From contig JBLRWC010000001.1 of NCBI GenBank assembly GCA_047921455.1, positions 54,724 through 118,723 on the forward strand: a stretch of 64,000 nucleotides of DNA, in the 5' to 3' direction. Origin of the DNA: XN24 sp047921455. Lineage in GTDB: Bacteria; Pseudomonadota; Gammaproteobacteria; Steroidobacterales; XN24. A program made the position numbers and the translations under genes. A model generated the notes under the pieces. That model was not told where the DNA came from. It saw only the letters and a list, made by a program, of their open reading frames with translations, and did not search any database. Below, piece by piece: positions 27,187 to 34,068 of the stretch; positions within the stretch are counted from its first letter, which is position 1, and each line of letters opens with the position of its first letter.

Positions 27187-28101
27187 TCAGGATTCGTCGC
27201 GCCAGCGCCGCAGCCAGACCGCACCGCCAAACAGAACCAGGCCGACCACGAGGCCCGTCCAGAGCGCGGGCGCGGCCAGCACGCGCTCCGGTGTCAGGAA
27301 AGTTGCCAAGGCGGGGAAGGTCGAGATCACGCCCTCCGAAATCATGAGTCCGGCGTCCTGGTCCCCGCTAAAGGCCAGCTCAAGACCGCCCGAGGTGCGC
27401 TCTGCAATCCAGCCCAGGAAGTACCGTGTGCCGAACAGGATCCGCTCTGCCACCACCGCCAGCACCAGCGGCAACACGGCCCAGCCGAGCGCGAAACGCT
27501 TGGCGAAGGCGGAGACCAGCAGCAACCAGCCGTGCAGCGGCGCGAACCACAACCCCATCACCAGGAACGCGTAGACCAGCACAACGGCGGTCTGCGCCAG
27601 GGCGGCCGGCCCATGCACCATGTAAGCGCCGGCGCCGGCCCAGGTCATGGCGCCGCCGATGATGAGCCAGAGCGCCAGCGCGGTGATCGCGAACACCCCC
27701 ACGGTCAGCGCGGGGATCGCCAGCAGCCCGGTCAGGTACTTTGAGCCGACCACTTGCAGGTCGGACACCGGCAGGGACTTCCAGAACAGGATGCTGCGGT
27801 CCTTGCGCTCGGCGTACAGCGAGTCGAGCAGGTAGAACAACACCACGAAGTTGGTCACCAGCGCGAACAACATGGCGATAGGCACCAGGAGCACCATCCA
27901 GACCGCCCGCACGGCGTCCAGCTCGGCCTGCTCGACCAGCATGTCGACAGTGATATTGGCATCGTTGAAGCCCACGCGGGCCAGGCCGAATACGCCCAGC
28001 ACGGCCGCCAGCACGAACAGTCCGCCGAACACGGCGGCAACCATCCAGCCGGAGCGATGCTCCATGAGTTCGCGGCGCACCAGGGTCAGCAGCTTTTTCA
28101 T
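27187..28101 (-). CDS. ABC transporter permease (YtrC/D-type)
   Basis: 304 residues with six or seven hydrophobic segments. It starts MKKLLTLVRRELMEHRSGWMVAAVFGGLFVLAAVLGVFGL, the ABC-2-like plan of an N-terminal cytoplasmic helix and first membrane helix. It also has DSLYAERKDRSILFWKSLPVSDLQVVGSKYLTGLLAIPAL, a conserved cytoplasmic loop of such permeases. It overlaps the upstream ATPase stop by 4 bp and belongs to a four-cistron operon under a GntR regulator. The substrate is unknown; related Gram-positive Ytr systems respond to cell-wall-active compounds. Confidence 0.82.
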   Translation of the reverse strand: MKKLLTLVRRELMEHRSGWMVAAVFGGLFVLAAVLGVFGLARVGFNDANITVDMLVEQAELDAVRAVWMVLLVPIAMLFALVTNFVVLFYLLDSLYAERKDRSILFWKSLPVSDLQVVGSKYLTGLLAIPALTVGVFAITALALWLIIGGAMTWAGAGAYMVHGPAALAQTAVVLVYAFLVMGLWFAPLHGWLLLVSAFAKRFALGWAVLPLVLAVVAERILFGTRYFLGWIAERTSGGLELAFSGDQDAGLMISEGVISTFPALATFLTPERVLAAPALWTGLVVGLVLFGGAVWLRRWRDES

Positions 28102-28955
28102 GACGCCGCCCTCCTGACCTTGGCGACGAACAGGTCTGCCACCCCCGGCACCTTGATCTCGCCCAGCGGCGCCAGCTCATCGCGGCTGCGGTTCTCGAAT
28201 ATGAAATGATGACGTCCCAGCCCCTGCCGCTCGGACAGCGGCCCGAGACCGCGCGCGCGCTCTGCCTCGTCCGGGCGCACCGCCAGCTCGAGATATTTCT
28301 CGCCCAGCGCGTCCATGCTCTCGTTCAGCACGATGCGGCCGTGGCTGATGAACATCACGTCGGTGAGGATGTGCTCGACTTCTTCGACCTGGTGCGTCGT
28401 CAAGAGAATGGTGCGCTCGCCGTCGAAATAATCGTTCAGCAGCGCACTGTAGAATTCCTTGCGATAGATGATATCGAGTCCCAGCGTGGGCTCGTCCAGC
28501 ACCAGCAGGCGCGCGTCTATAGCCATCACCAGCGCCAGGTGGAGCTGGGTGATCATCCCCTTCGAGAGTGCGCTGATCCGGCTTTTCGGCTGGATCTCCG
28601 TCTGCGCCAGGAAGGCCTCGGCCTTGGCTCGACTGAAGCGCGGGTGCAGGCCCGCCGCCAGGTCCAGCGCCTGGCGCACGCGCAGCCAGCGGGGCAACAC
28701 GGCGACATCGGCAATGAATGCGACCTGCTCCATCAATTCGGCCCGCTGGCGACGCGGGTCCAGCCCCAGCACCGACAGTTGCCCGCGGAAGGATCCCAGC
28801 CCGAGAATCGCCTTCAGCGCGGTCGTTTTGCCGGCGCCGTTCGGCCCGATCAGGCCGACGATACGCCCGGCGGGAATTTCGAAGCCCACATCGTCGAGCG
28901 CCACGGTGCTGCCGTAGCGACGCGACAGTCCCTCGGCACGAATTACGGGGTTCAC
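28098..28955 (-). CDS. ABC transporter ATPase (YtrB-type)
   Basis: 285 residues with Walker A GPNGAGKTT (about 38-46), a divergent signature LSKGMITQLHLALV in place of LSGGQ, Walker B LLVLDEPTLGLD and the switch histidine in TTHQVEEVE. The LSKGM signature is typical of the YtrB/CcmA-like subgroup. A C-terminal extension of about 70 residues may bind the permease. It overlaps the GntR regulator gene and the permease gene by 4 bp each. Confidence 0.88.
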   Translation of the reverse strand: MNPVIRAEGLSRRYGSTVALDDVGFEIPAGRIVGLIGPNGAGKTTALKAILGLGSFRGQLSVLGLDPRRQRAELMEQVAFIADVAVLPRWLRVRQALDLAAGLHPRFSRAKAEAFLAQTEIQPKSRISALSKGMITQLHLALVMAIDARLLVLDEPTLGLDIIYRKEFYSALLNDYFDGERTILLTTHQVEEVEHILTDVMFISHGRIVLNESMDALGEKYLELAVRPDEAERARGLGPLSERQGLGRHHFIFENRSRDELAPLGEIKVPGVADLFVAKVRRAAS

Positions 28956-29335
28956 TGCGCATCCTCCTTGTCATCCAGTTGCTCGCGGGCCTGCGCCAGC
29001 AACGCTTCCAGGTCGAGATCCAGGCGTTGAATGGTGGCCACCACCGCCGGCCATTGCTCCTTGAGAAAGGCCTGGCGCTCGTCCTTCATCAGCGCCTTGC
29101 CGGCGCCTTCGCGAACAAACATGCCGCGCCCGCGCCGCTTTTCCACCAGGCCCTCGTCCACGAGCTCCTGGTAGCCTTTCAGCACGGTGAGCGGGTTCAG
29201 CCGGTACTCGGCCGCCACCGTCCGCACTGATGGCAGGGCATCACCATCGGTGAGCACACCTTCCAGGATCATGGTCACGACCCGGTCACGGAGCTGTCGA
29301 TAAATCGGCTGCGCATCATTCCATTCGCCTTCCAT
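28952..29335 (-). CDS. GntR-family repressor, YtrA subfamily
   Basis: 127 residues. A winged helix-turn-helix occupies residues 8-75 (QPIYRQLRDRVVTMILEGVLTDGDALPSVRTVAAEYRLNPLTVLKGYQELVDEGLVEKRRGRGMFV), followed by only a short helical tail, which is the hallmark of the YtrA group. Such proteins repress their own operon. The ribosome binding site GGAGAA is 4 bp before the ATG. A 22-bp palindrome over the likely promoter upstream (29501-29522) is its probable operator. It controls the overlapping ABC transporter genes. Confidence 0.92.
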   Translation of the reverse strand: MEGEWNDAQPIYRQLRDRVVTMILEGVLTDGDALPSVRTVAAEYRLNPLTVLKGYQELVDEGLVEKRRGRGMFVREGAGKALMKDERQAFLKEQWPAVVATIQRLDLDLEALLAQAREQLDDKEDAQ

Positions 29336-29352
29336 AGGGTTCTCCGCTGTCC

Positions 29353-29460
29353 TCAGGCCATCATGGACGCAAGCGTGAGGCAGGCAACCGCCAATATGGT
29401 CAGCAACCGCATGGTCTCTTCATGCGTCTTTTGGCTCTTCTGGGTCTTTTGCGTCTTCAT
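29353..29460 (-). CDS. Small 35-residue membrane protein leading the GntR/ABC operon
   Basis: An ATG at 29460 opens 35 residues: MKTQKTQKSQKTHEET, a polar stretch with KTQ/KSQ/KTH triplet repeats, then MRLLTILAVACLTLASMMA, a single hydrophobic helix, ending at TGA 29353. GCGAGG lies six bases before the ATG as a good ribosome binding site. It sits between the probable promoter/operator (29501-29540) and the regulator start (17 bp further on), so it would be the first cistron. The positive N-terminus and one helix fit a bitopic inner-membrane small protein. I do not recognise it. Confidence 0.5.
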   Translation of the reverse strand: MKTQKTQKSQKTHEETMRLLTILAVACLTLASMMA

Positions 29461-29500
29461 CGCGGGCCTCGCTGGCGGACTGCCGCCGCTCTCTGAACCG

Positions 29501-29522
29501 GTGTTGTAGTTGACTATAACAC
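29501..29522 (-). promoter_or_regulatory. Palindromic operator of the GntR (YtrA-type) operon
   Basis: Arms of ten bases, GTGTTGTAGT and ACTATAACAC, flank a TG centre on the plus strand; nine of ten positions pair as an inverted repeat. The palindrome covers the -10 hexamer TATAGT (29518-29513, minus strand), which sits 16 bp from a weak -35, TTGCAT (29540-29535). Binding there would block transcription of the small gene, gntR and the ABC genes. This agrees with the self-repression known for YtrA-type GntR proteins. Confidence 0.7.
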
Positions 29523-29681
29523 TAACGACTCAAAATGCAACCCCTGCGGACCTGGCGCAGCGCCAGGCCCGCCGCGCTGCTAAAATGCGGTTGGCTGCCG
29601 GTGACCGGTCCAGACCGGCACTGGTACGCGCACGGCAAGGACCCGATCCACCCAGAACAAACCCAGAACAGGGAGTCACCG

Positions 29682-30659
29682 ATGACCCAACCCGCGAGAG
29701 TCGCCATTACCGGCGCTGCCGGCCAGATCGGCTACCAGCTGGCATTTCGTATCGCTTCCGGCCAGCTGCTCGGCCCCGACACCCCCGTGGTGCTGCAGCT
29801 GCTCGAGATTCCGCCTGCCCTCGGCGCGCTCAAGGGCGTCGAGATGGAGTTGCTGGATTGCGCCTTTCCGACTCTCGCCGGCGTCGTCTCCACCGACCAG
29901 CCCGACGTGGCCTTCCGCGACGCGAACTATGCGCTGCTGGTCGGCGCCCGGCCCCGCGGACCCGGCATGGAGCGCAAGGACCTGCTGCTCGAGAACGCCA
30001 AGATTTTTTCCGCGCAGGGCAAGGCGCTGAACGACCACGCCGACCGCAAGGTCAGGGTGCTGGTAGTCGGTAACCCGGCGAACACCAACGCGCTCATCGC
30101 CTATTCGAACGCACCGGATCTCGACCACGCGCGCTTTACCGCCATGACGCGGCTCGACCACAACCGCGCCCTCGCCCAGTTGTCGGCCAAGACCGGCGCG
30201 ACCGTCAACGACATCCGCCAGATGACGATCTGGGGCAATCACTCCGCGACCCAGTACCCCGACATCGCCCATTGCACCGTCGGCGGCAAGCCCGCCCCGT
30301 CGCTGGTCGACGAGGCGTGGGTGCGTGACGACTTCATCCCCACGGTGCAACAGCGCGGCGCGGCCATCATCAAGGCCCGCGGGCTGTCCTCCGCCGCCTC
30401 CGCGGCCTCGGCCGCCATCGATCACGTGCACGACTGGGCGCTCGGCAGCCCTGCCGACGACTGGGTCAGCATGGCCGTGCCGTCCGACGGCAGCTACGGC
30501 GTGGCCGAGGGGATCGTGTATTCCTTTCCGGTGCGCTGCAAGGACGGCCGCTGGGAGATCGTCCAGGGGCTCGACATCAGCGAGTTCAGCCGCGAACGCA
30601 TGAAAGCTACCGAGACCGAGCTGCTGGAAGAGCGCGACGGGGTCAAGGACCTGCTCTAG
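29682..30659 (+). CDS. mdh: NAD-dependent malate dehydrogenase (cytosolic-type)
   Basis: 325 residues, starting MTQPARVAITGAAGQIGYQLAFRIASG; the GAAGQIG dinucleotide loop and the length are those of the cytosolic-type malate dehydrogenases common in proteobacteria. Active-site residues appear in VGARPRGPGMERKDLL (substrate-binding arginines), GNPANTNAL, and MTRLDHNRA with the catalytic HSATQYPD histidine nearby. It oxidises malate to oxaloacetate in the TCA cycle. GGGAG precedes the ATG. Its stop shares four bases with the convergent toxin gene. Confidence 0.95.
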   Translation: MTQPARVAITGAAGQIGYQLAFRIASGQLLGPDTPVVLQLLEIPPALGALKGVEMELLDCAFPTLAGVVSTDQPDVAFRDANYALLVGARPRGPGMERKDLLLENAKIFSAQGKALNDHADRKVRVLVVGNPANTNALIAYSNAPDLDHARFTAMTRLDHNRALAQLSAKTGATVNDIRQMTIWGNHSATQYPDIAHCTVGGKPAPSLVDEAWVRDDFIPTVQQRGAAIIKARGLSSAASAASAAIDHVHDWALGSPADDWVSMAVPSDGSYGVAEGIVYSFPVRCKDGRWEIVQGLDISEFSRERMKATETELLEERDGVKDLL

Positions 30660-31048
30660 CGGCTGCCGCGGGCCGGGCCGCTCGCGAACGCGCGCAGCCA
30701 CGGCTCGAGGTGCGCGTTGTCGAATGTGCCCGACTCGAGCATGGCGAGCATTTCCGCGTAGATCTGCATCGGCGCGCGCTCGAGCCGCCAGCCGTTGATA
30801 CGCAGGAACACGTCGGCCGCAGCGAAAGCGATGCGCTTGTTGCCATCTACGAATGGATGGCTCATGGCCAGGCTCTCCATCAGCGCGGCCGCTTCAGCCA
30901 CGATGTCCGCGTAGTAGCCGGTCTGCGGCCGAAACAGCGCCGCCTCCAGGGCGCCGGCATCACGGATCCCCGCGGCGCCGCCGTAACGCCGCTCCAGCAC
31001 GGCGTGCAGGCCCAGCACATCGGCCACGGTCAGGTAATCGCGCGCCAA
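30656..31048 (-). CDS. Doc/Fic-family toxin of a type II toxin-antitoxin pair
   Basis: 130 residues from a TTG at 31048. The Fic core motif reads HPFVDGNKRIAFAAADVFL (about 64-82), matching HxFx(D/N)xNK of Doc; Doc-type toxins phosphorylate EF-Tu with the inverted Fic reaction, whereas most Fic proteins AMPylate. The N-terminal YLTVADVLGLHAVLERRYGGAAGIRDAGALEAALFRPQ is typical of death-on-curing proteins. It follows the antitoxin gene with a 3-bp gap. Doc phosphorylates rather than AMPylates; the lysine in DGNK here fits the Doc subgroup. Confidence 0.9.
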   Translation of the reverse strand: MARDYLTVADVLGLHAVLERRYGGAAGIRDAGALEAALFRPQTGYYADIVAEAAALMESLAMSHPFVDGNKRIAFAAADVFLRINGWRLERAPMQIYAEMLAMLESGTFDNAHLEPWLRAFASGPARGSR

Positions 31049-31051
31049 GGC

Positions 31052-31297
31052 TTACTTCGCGAGCTCGCGGTAGAGCTCGTCGAATTCCTCGACGCTCCCC
31101 GCAAAGGCCGCAAGGACATGGCGACGTGGCCGCGCCTGCTGGTGCCGGTCGATGTAGTCGCGCAGGGCCTCATCCAGCACAGCCTGGAACTGACGGCCTT
31201 CTGCGACCGCGATCCGGCGCAGCGCCGCAAGTACCTCGGGTGCGGCCTGGGAAGAGAATTTCTCGCGTACCGGGGCACTCACGGTGATCTCCATCAT
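31052..31297 (-). CDS. Antitoxin of the Doc pair, probable ribbon-helix-helix protein
   Basis: 81 residues from ATG 31297 (a second ATG follows directly). A possible ribbon (MEITVSAPVREKF) precedes PEVLAALRRIAVAEGRQFQAVLDEALRDYIDRH, the two-helix pattern of ribbon-helix-helix DNA-binding proteins. The acidic C-terminal segment (GSVEEFDELYRELAK) would cap the toxin. It is not Phd-like, although the toxin is Doc-like. The inverted repeat over its start codon supports autoregulation. Confidence 0.75.
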   Translation of the reverse strand: MMEITVSAPVREKFSSQAAPEVLAALRRIAVAEGRQFQAVLDEALRDYIDRHQQARPRRHVLAAFAGSVEEFDELYRELAK

Positions 31298-31345
31298 GAT
31301 CTATCTTGATGGATCATGATATAAGCAGCTGGGCTGATCCGGCAA
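31293..31345 (-). promoter_or_regulatory. Promoter and palindromic operator of the toxin-antitoxin operon
   Basis: Nine-base arms ATCATGATC (31293-31301) and GATCATGAT (31312-31320) are perfect inverted repeats around a 10-bp spacer, and each contains the self-complementary ATCATGAT. A plausible promoter overlaps it on the minus strand: -35 TTGCCG (31345-31340), 16 bp, -10 TATATC (31323-31318). The operator thus covers the -10, the start of transcription and the antitoxin start codon, as expected for feedback repression by the antitoxin. Confidence 0.6.
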
Positions 31346-31437
31346 TAGCACTCTCAGTCCGCCAGGGGCGGAACCGGGTTTCCTGACATTCGCGCTCCGC
31401 AGCGCCCCGGCCAGGTCACCCGGGTCACGGCAGGGTT

Positions 31438-31480
31438 TTGGCGCACAGCCCCATCGGGGGTATATTCAAACGATCGTATG
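31438..31480 (+). promoter_or_regulatory. fadE promoter with PsrA-like operator
   Basis: A -35 TTGGCG (31438-31443) and a -10 TATATT (31461-31466) are 17 bp apart. Directly after the -10 lies CAAAC-GATC-GTATG (31467-31480), one base from the PsrA motif (C/G)AAAC-N2-4-GTTT(G/C) used by fatty-acid-responsive repressors of beta-oxidation genes in Pseudomonas and Xanthomonas. The site lies over the expected transcription start, a repressing position. GATC in the centre is also a Dam target. Confidence 0.5.
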
Positions 31481-31527
31481 GCGCCGCCATTCGCGCGGCG
31501 CCCGGGTTGCTCAAGGGGTGATTTAAC

Positions 31528-34044
31528 GTGTCGACTCTGTTCTGGTTTCTCCTGTTGTTCGGCGGCGCCATCGCGCTGGCCTACCAGCGCGTCAGCCTCG
31601 GGCGGTCCACGGCATTCGCCGGCGGTGCCCTGCTGCTCTACACGATCTTCGGCGGCGGCGGCTGGCTCTGGACGCTGCTGCTGTGGGTGTTGTTCGCCGG
31701 CCTCGTGGCCCTGAACCTGACGGACGTGCGGCGCGAGCGGCTGACGCGCCCCATGCTCCGGATGTACCGCAAGATGCTGCCCTCGATGTCGCGCACCGAG
31801 CGCGAGGCACTGGAGGCCGGCACCGTCTGGTGGGAGGGCGAATTGTTTGCCGGCGTGCCGCGCTGGCAGAAACTGCTCGGCGCCCCGGCGCCGCAACTGT
31901 CCGAAGAGGAACAGGCTTTCCTGGACGGACCCTGCGAAGAACTGTGCCGCATGAACGACGAGTGGCAGGTGACGCACTCCTTGCATGATCTCGCGCCGGA
32001 GACCTGGCAGTTCCTGCGCGACCAGGGCTTCTTCGCGATGATCATTCCGAAGCGCTACGGCGGACTGGAATTCTCGGCCTATGCCCACAGCCAGGTGCTG
32101 ACCAAGATCGCGAGCCGCAGCGCCACGCTCGCCTCGACCGTCGCCGTGCCGAACTCGCTGGGCCCGGGCGAGCTGCTGCTGGTGTACGGCACCGAGGAAC
32201 AGAAAGACCGCTGGCTGCCCGGCCTGGCGACCGGCAAGGAGATCCCCTGCTTCGGCCTCACCAGCCCGCGCGCCGGCTCCGACGCAGCCTCCATCCCCGA
32301 CCAGGGCGTGGTCTGCAAACAGGTTGTCGACGGCGAGGAAGTGCTCGGCATCAAGATGAATTTCAACAAGCGCTACATCACCCTTGCGCCGGTCGCGACG
32401 GTGGTCGGCGTCGCGTTCCGCCTGTTCGATCCCGAGGGTTTGCTCGGCAACGAAAAGGATCTCGGCATTACGCTCGCGCTGGTGCCGGCGGACACCCCCG
32501 GACTCGATATCGGTCGCCGCCACATTCCGTTATCGGTGCCGTTCATGAACGGTCCGATCGAGGGCAAGGACGTGTTCATGCCGCTGGACGCCATCATCGG
32601 CGGACCGAAAATGGCCGGCCAGGGCTGGCGCATGCTGATGGAATCCCTGTCGGTCGGGCGGTGCATCTCGCTACCGTCAAACGCCAACGGCGGCGCCAAG
32701 GCCGGCGTGTTCGCGACCGGCGCCTATGCGCGGATTCGCAAGCAGTTCGGCATGCCGATCGGCCGCTTCGAGGGCGTCCAGGAGGCACTCGCGCGGATGG
32801 CGGGTTTCGCCTACATCGTGGATGCGGCGCGCAGCGTCACCATCGCGGCCGTGGACGCCGGCGAGAAACCCGCCGTCCCCGCCGCCATCCTGAAGTATCA
32901 CTGTACCGAGATGGCGCGCGTGGTCGCCAACGACGCCATGGACATCCACGGCGGCAAGGCGATCTGCATGGGGCCGGGCAACTACCTGGGCACCGGCTAC
33001 AACTCGATCCCCGTGATGATCACGGTGGAGGGCGCCAACATCCTGACGCGCAGCCTGATGATCTTCGGCCAGGGCGCGATCCGCTGCCATCCCTTCGTCC
33101 TGAAGGAATTGCACGCCGCGCAAAACCCCGACCAGGAGGCCGGCCTGGAAGCGTTCGATGCGGCGCTGTTCGGTCATATCGGTTACGCCCTGTCGAATGC
33201 TGCGCGCGCCTTCGTGCTCGGCCTCACGGCCGCGAAGTGGGCCGACACGCCGACGCGCGGACCCACCCGCCGGTACTACCAGCACATCGGCCGTTTCAGC
33301 GCGGCCTTCGCGCTGGTATCGGACACCGCCATGCTGACGCTCGGCGGCGCGCTCAAGAAAAAGGAAATGCTGTCGGCGCGGCTCGGCGACATGCTGTCGA
33401 ATCTCTACCTCGCGTCCATGGTGCTGAAGCACTTCGAAGACCAGGGGCGGCGCGAAGCGGACCTGCCGCTGGTCGAGTGGAGTTGTCGCTTCCTGCTGTA
33501 CCGGACCCAGGAGCAGTTGCACGGCTTCCTGCGAAACTTCCCGGTGCGCCCGATCGCCTGGCTGCTGCGCCTGGTGGTATTCCCGCGCGGCCGCGGCTTC
33601 AGCTCGCCGCGCGACATGCTGTCGCGGCGCATCGTCGAGGGCGTCATCGGCCCCGGCGAAATGCGCGACCGCCTGTGCGACGGCGTTTATCGAACCGTCG
33701 AGCCCGGCAATGCGCTCGGCCTGCTGCAAGAGGCCATGGAGCTGTCCATCGAGGTTGCGCCGCTGGAGAAAAAGCTGCGCAAGGGCGTCAAGGAAGGCCG
33801 CATCCGCGCACTCGGCTTTGCTGCCCAGGTGGAAGAAGGGGTCGCGGCGGAGATCATCACGCCGGCGGAGGCCGACAAGTTGCGCAGCGCTGATGCCAAG
33901 GTCATGGCCCTGGTCGACGTGGACGACTTCGCCCCGGAGGAATTTGGCACGCCGATGCGCATGGCCAAACCGGCGGGCAAGAAGGCGCGCGGCGCCGCGC
34001 ACCGCGACAGCAAGGCAAAGGTGCCGGGGGGCGCCGAGGCCTAG
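31528..34044 (+). CDS. fadE: Acyl-CoA dehydrogenase FadE
   Basis: 838 residues from GTG 31528, with AAGGGGTG as ribosome binding site; E. coli FadE has 814. It catalyses the first dehydrogenation of beta-oxidation. The N-terminus carries two hydrophobic segments (about 3-18 and 32-57), seen in FadE-type enzymes at the membrane. The core has GLTSPRAGSDAASIPDQGVV, MAGQGWRMLMESLSVGR, YARIRKQFGMPIGRFEGVQEALARMAG and GNYLGTGYNSIPVMITVEGANILTRSLMIFGQGAIRCHP. The C-terminus has a Lys/Arg/Ala-rich tail. A fatty-acid repressor box overlaps its promoter. Confidence 0.95.
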   Translation: MSTLFWFLLLFGGAIALAYQRVSLGRSTAFAGGALLLYTIFGGGGWLWTLLLWVLFAGLVALNLTDVRRERLTRPMLRMYRKMLPSMSRTEREALEAGTVWWEGELFAGVPRWQKLLGAPAPQLSEEEQAFLDGPCEELCRMNDEWQVTHSLHDLAPETWQFLRDQGFFAMIIPKRYGGLEFSAYAHSQVLTKIASRSATLASTVAVPNSLGPGELLLVYGTEEQKDRWLPGLATGKEIPCFGLTSPRAGSDAASIPDQGVVCKQVVDGEEVLGIKMNFNKRYITLAPVATVVGVAFRLFDPEGLLGNEKDLGITLALVPADTPGLDIGRRHIPLSVPFMNGPIEGKDVFMPLDAIIGGPKMAGQGWRMLMESLSVGRCISLPSNANGGAKAGVFATGAYARIRKQFGMPIGRFEGVQEALARMAGFAYIVDAARSVTIAAVDAGEKPAVPAAILKYHCTEMARVVANDAMDIHGGKAICMGPGNYLGTGYNSIPVMITVEGANILTRSLMIFGQGAIRCHPFVLKELHAAQNPDQEAGLEAFDAALFGHIGYALSNAARAFVLGLTAAKWADTPTRGPTRRYYQHIGRFSAAFALVSDTAMLTLGGALKKKEMLSARLGDMLSNLYLASMVLKHFEDQGRREADLPLVEWSCRFLLYRTQEQLHGFLRNFPVRPIAWLLRLVVFPRGRGFSSPRDMLSRRIVEGVIGPGEMRDRLCDGVYRTVEPGNALGLLQEAMELSIEVAPLEKKLRKGVKEGRIRALGFAAQVEEGVAAEIITPAEADKLRSADAKVMALVDVDDFAPEEFGTPMRMAKPAGKKARGAAHRDSKAKVPGGAEA

Positions 34045-34068
34045 CCCCGGCGGCGCTCGAGTCCGGGC

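Noticed and set aside
29510..29538. mdh promoter with -35 TTGACT inside the GntR palindrome
   Set aside because: TTGACT at 29510-29515 is good, but no reasonable -10 lies 16-18 bp downstream, so joint control of mdh by the GntR protein is not supported.
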